Of a stretch of 6,119 nt of DNA, positions 5,980 through 6,119 are shown in pieces. Made by a program: the position numbers and the translations under genes. Within the stretch, counting starts at the first letter, position 1. Each line of letters opens with the position of its first letter. Source of the DNA: Verrucomicrobia bacterium UBA1727 (GTDB taxonomy: Bacteria; Verrucomicrobiota; Kiritimatiellia; RFP12; UBA1067); assembly GCA_002315875.1 (NCBI GenBank), contig DCIL01000066.1, positions 1,390 to 7,508 of the forward strand. The letters are read 5' to 3'. The notes under the pieces are model-generated. The model ran no database searches. It worked only from the letters and a program-made list of their open reading frames with translations, and was not told the DNA's origin.

Positions 5980-6119
5980 TTCCTTACTATCTCCGTTATG
6001 GCTGACAGGAACTCCGCCACATCCTTGAACTGGCGGTAGACACTGGCAAAACGGATGTAAGCGACCTCGTCAACGGCGTGCAGCTCGTCCATCACCAGCT
6101 CGGCGATCTTGGTCGAGGG
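5976..6119 (-). CDS. nrdR: NrdR transcriptional repressor, C-terminal part (cut by window edge)
   Basis: NrdR is the ATP/dATP-sensing repressor of ribonucleotide reductase genes. It has an N-terminal zinc ribbon that binds NrdR boxes and a C-terminal ATP-cone. Only the last 47 codons are visible. They read PSTKIAELVMDEL, then a stretch containing VDEVAYIRFASVYRQFKDV, and end EIVRK. The V-A-Y-I-R-F-A-S-V-Y-R-x-F block is the hallmark end of NrdR and is near identical across bacteria, so the assignment is firm despite truncation. The zinc ribbon and most of the ATP-cone lie beyond position 6119. The TGA stop shares four bases (ATGA, 5976-5979) with the start of the oxidoreductase gene, so the two are probably co-transcribed and translationally coupled. 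No NrdR box was recognised in this window. Confidence 0.95.
   Translation of the reverse strand, partial: PSTKIAELVMDELHAVDEVAYIRFASVYRQFKDVAEFLSAITEIVRK

Overview
The window is a compact bacterial stretch in which every supported gene lies on the minus strand, so transcription runs from high to low coordinates. Base composition is GC-rich. The gene set includes an anaerobe-type HndA/HndB pair, a GH2 beta-mannosidase, a PTS EIIA domain attached to a zinc ribbon, and NrdR. This suggests an anaerobic, glycan-using bacterium, possibly of the Planctomycetota-Verrucomicrobiota-Kiritimatiellota group from a gut. That placement is an inference from gene content and protein style; no rRNA or marker gene here settles it.

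Layout in transcription order. (1) 6119-5976: the last 47 residues of NrdR, whose stop overlaps the next start as ATGA. (2) 5979-4909: a Gfo/Idh/MocA-fold oxidoreductase that lacks the usual catalytic lysine and histidine. (3) A 54-base gap, then 4854-4027: a short helical segment and C4 zinc ribbon fused to a PTS EIIA type-2 domain with its phosphorylatable histidine intact. (4) 4030-3002: a secreted S11 D-Ala-D-Ala carboxypeptidase starting with GTG and overlapping gene 3 as GTGA. (5) 2981-633: a GH2 beta-mannosidase-type glycosidase, 20 bases after gene 4. (6) A 65-base AT-rich gap carrying a strong extended -10 promoter. (7) 567-88: an HndA/NuoE-type [2Fe-2S] subunit with a GTG start. (8) 67-1: the first 22 codons of an HndB-type protein, running off the window.

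How they may work together. Genes 3-5 are tightly packed and probably share a transcript. They combine a possible PTS-linked regulatory protein, peptidoglycan trimming and cleavage of mannose-containing glycans, all concerned with envelope or carbohydrate but not an obvious single pathway. NrdR and the oxidoreductase are translationally coupled by overlap. The HndA-HndB pair begins a separate transcription unit, the usual start of an NAD(P)-linked (often electron-bifurcating) [FeFe]-hydrogenase operon; the flavin and hydrogenase subunits would lie just past position 1.

Most of the window is conventional. The two items most worth a second look are the zinc ribbon-EIIA fusion and the oxidoreductase with a degenerate active site. 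I see no RNA genes, CRISPR arrays, mobile elements or long repeats, and no gene-free stretch longer than 65 bases.
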